64,000 nt of DNA. It comes from Serratia sp. AKBS12. GTDB lineage: Bacteria; Pseudomonadota; Gammaproteobacteria; Enterobacterales; Enterobacteriaceae. Location: assembly GCF_024793895.1 (NCBI RefSeq), contig NZ_JANUSB010000015.1:868001-932000 (forward strand), in the 5' to 3' direction. The notes under the pieces were generated by a model. The model searched no databases and was not told the DNA's origin. It saw nothing but the letters and a program-made list of their open reading frames with translations. Below are positions 63,755 to 64,000 of this stretch, piece by piece (positions within the stretch are counted from its first letter, which is position 1; the number at the start of each line of letters is the position of its first letter). The position numbers were made by a program, and so were the translations under genes.

Positions 63755-64000
63755 AGGGTACTCCGTTCAGGCCTGTAGCCCTGCTTGATGAGGCTACGTC
63801 ATACACATCCTTTCCGCCGCTAAAATCCCCGGGGGGGGCGGTGGAACTGCGGGTAAGCCAGGTTTCGGCGTCTGGCGTGCCAACGCAGTCGCACATTGGA
63901 TCTCGCGGAATGCGGCGCAGGAAATAGATCTTGCGTCTATTAGGCGATTTTTTATCGCTGACGCCTTCCACCAGGACGTGCAGATTTTTGGGGTAGCCGA
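63741..64000 (-). CDS. Third pseudopilin, C-terminal part
   Basis: The last ~85 codons of a gene that continues past the right edge. LVEGVSDKKSPNRRKIYFLR followed by RIPRDPMCDC resembles the usual tail of GspG/GspH-type pseudopilins (LRRIPRDPM), and it ends ATGLNGVPYAQW, very like the end of the next gene (LEGTAYAEW). That shared ending suggests gene duplication within the cluster. Confidence 0.75.
   Translation of the reverse strand, partial: GYPKNLHVLVEGVSDKKSPNRRKIYFLRRIPRDPMCDCVGTPDAETWLTRSSTAPPGDFSGGKDVYDVASSSRATGLNGVPYAQW

Overview
The window is a chromosomal segment of an enterobacterium, almost certainly a Serratia. The gene order sdaA-nudL-pabB / yoaH / purT / csp / dbpA-yebG-yqfB-yebF-yebE-ptrB / exoX / pip / holE / ftnA / yobA-yebZ-yebY / sdsR matches a core enterobacterial block. 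The proline iminopeptidase agrees closely with the well-known Serratia marcescens enzyme as I remember it, and an inducible class C beta-lactamase sits divergently beside an AmpR regulator, as in Serratia. No searches were run; family names come from motif and sequence recognition.

Layout. (1) 1-18.6 kb is housekeeping: a partial membrane EAL protein, serine deaminase, CoA pyrophosphatase, p-aminobenzoate synthesis, an LPS glycosyltransferase, purine synthesis with a PurR-like operator, a cold-shock protein, an RNA helicase, the LexA-controlled yebG, oligopeptidase B, ExoX, proline iminopeptidase, the theta subunit of DNA polymerase III, ferritin and a copper-related trio. (2) 18.7-22.0 kb is a degraded mobile island at the 3' end of the small RNA gene sdsR. 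It holds a duplicated att-like core, an integrase C-terminus fused to an IS4-type transposase scrap, an intact-looking HicAB toxin-antitoxin pair, phage tail debris and broken small genes. (3) 22.2-26.8 kb carries ampC/ampR, two alpha/beta hydrolases (one a clear RhlA homologue) and an unrecognised acidic repeat protein just upstream of rhlA. (4) 27.2-35.5 kb has a DcuSR-type two-component system, a class I aldolase of the DeoC/LsrF group, and a sugar-type ABC transporter with two paralogous binding proteins. (5) 35.6-41.1 kb is a translationally coupled operon of TAXI receptor, fused TRAP permease, GntR regulator and L-2-hydroxyglutarate oxidase, with a palindromic operator candidate upstream, then a KdgF-like cupin. 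(6) 41.4-52.3 kb is accessory envelope material: an MFS carrier, two consecutive papain-like proteins, an IprA-like regulator, an OmpA-like porin, a YfaZ-like protein, a diguanylate cyclase and an MscS channel. (7) 52.3-64 kb is a chaperone-usher fimbrial locus that ends in an FG-GAP beta-propeller protein, a MarT/FidL-like membrane regulator pair, a LysR protein reduced to its DNA-binding domain, and part of a pseudopilin gene cluster running off the window.

The most novel-looking assemblies are the FG-GAP protein beside the fimbrial operon, the RhlA homologue with its repeat-protein neighbour, the pair of consecutive papain-like membrane/secreted proteins, and the TRAP-TAXI/L-2-hydroxyglutarate oxidase operon. 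The sdsR island gives a clear record of repeated insertion and decay. No rRNA, tRNA or CRISPR array was seen.
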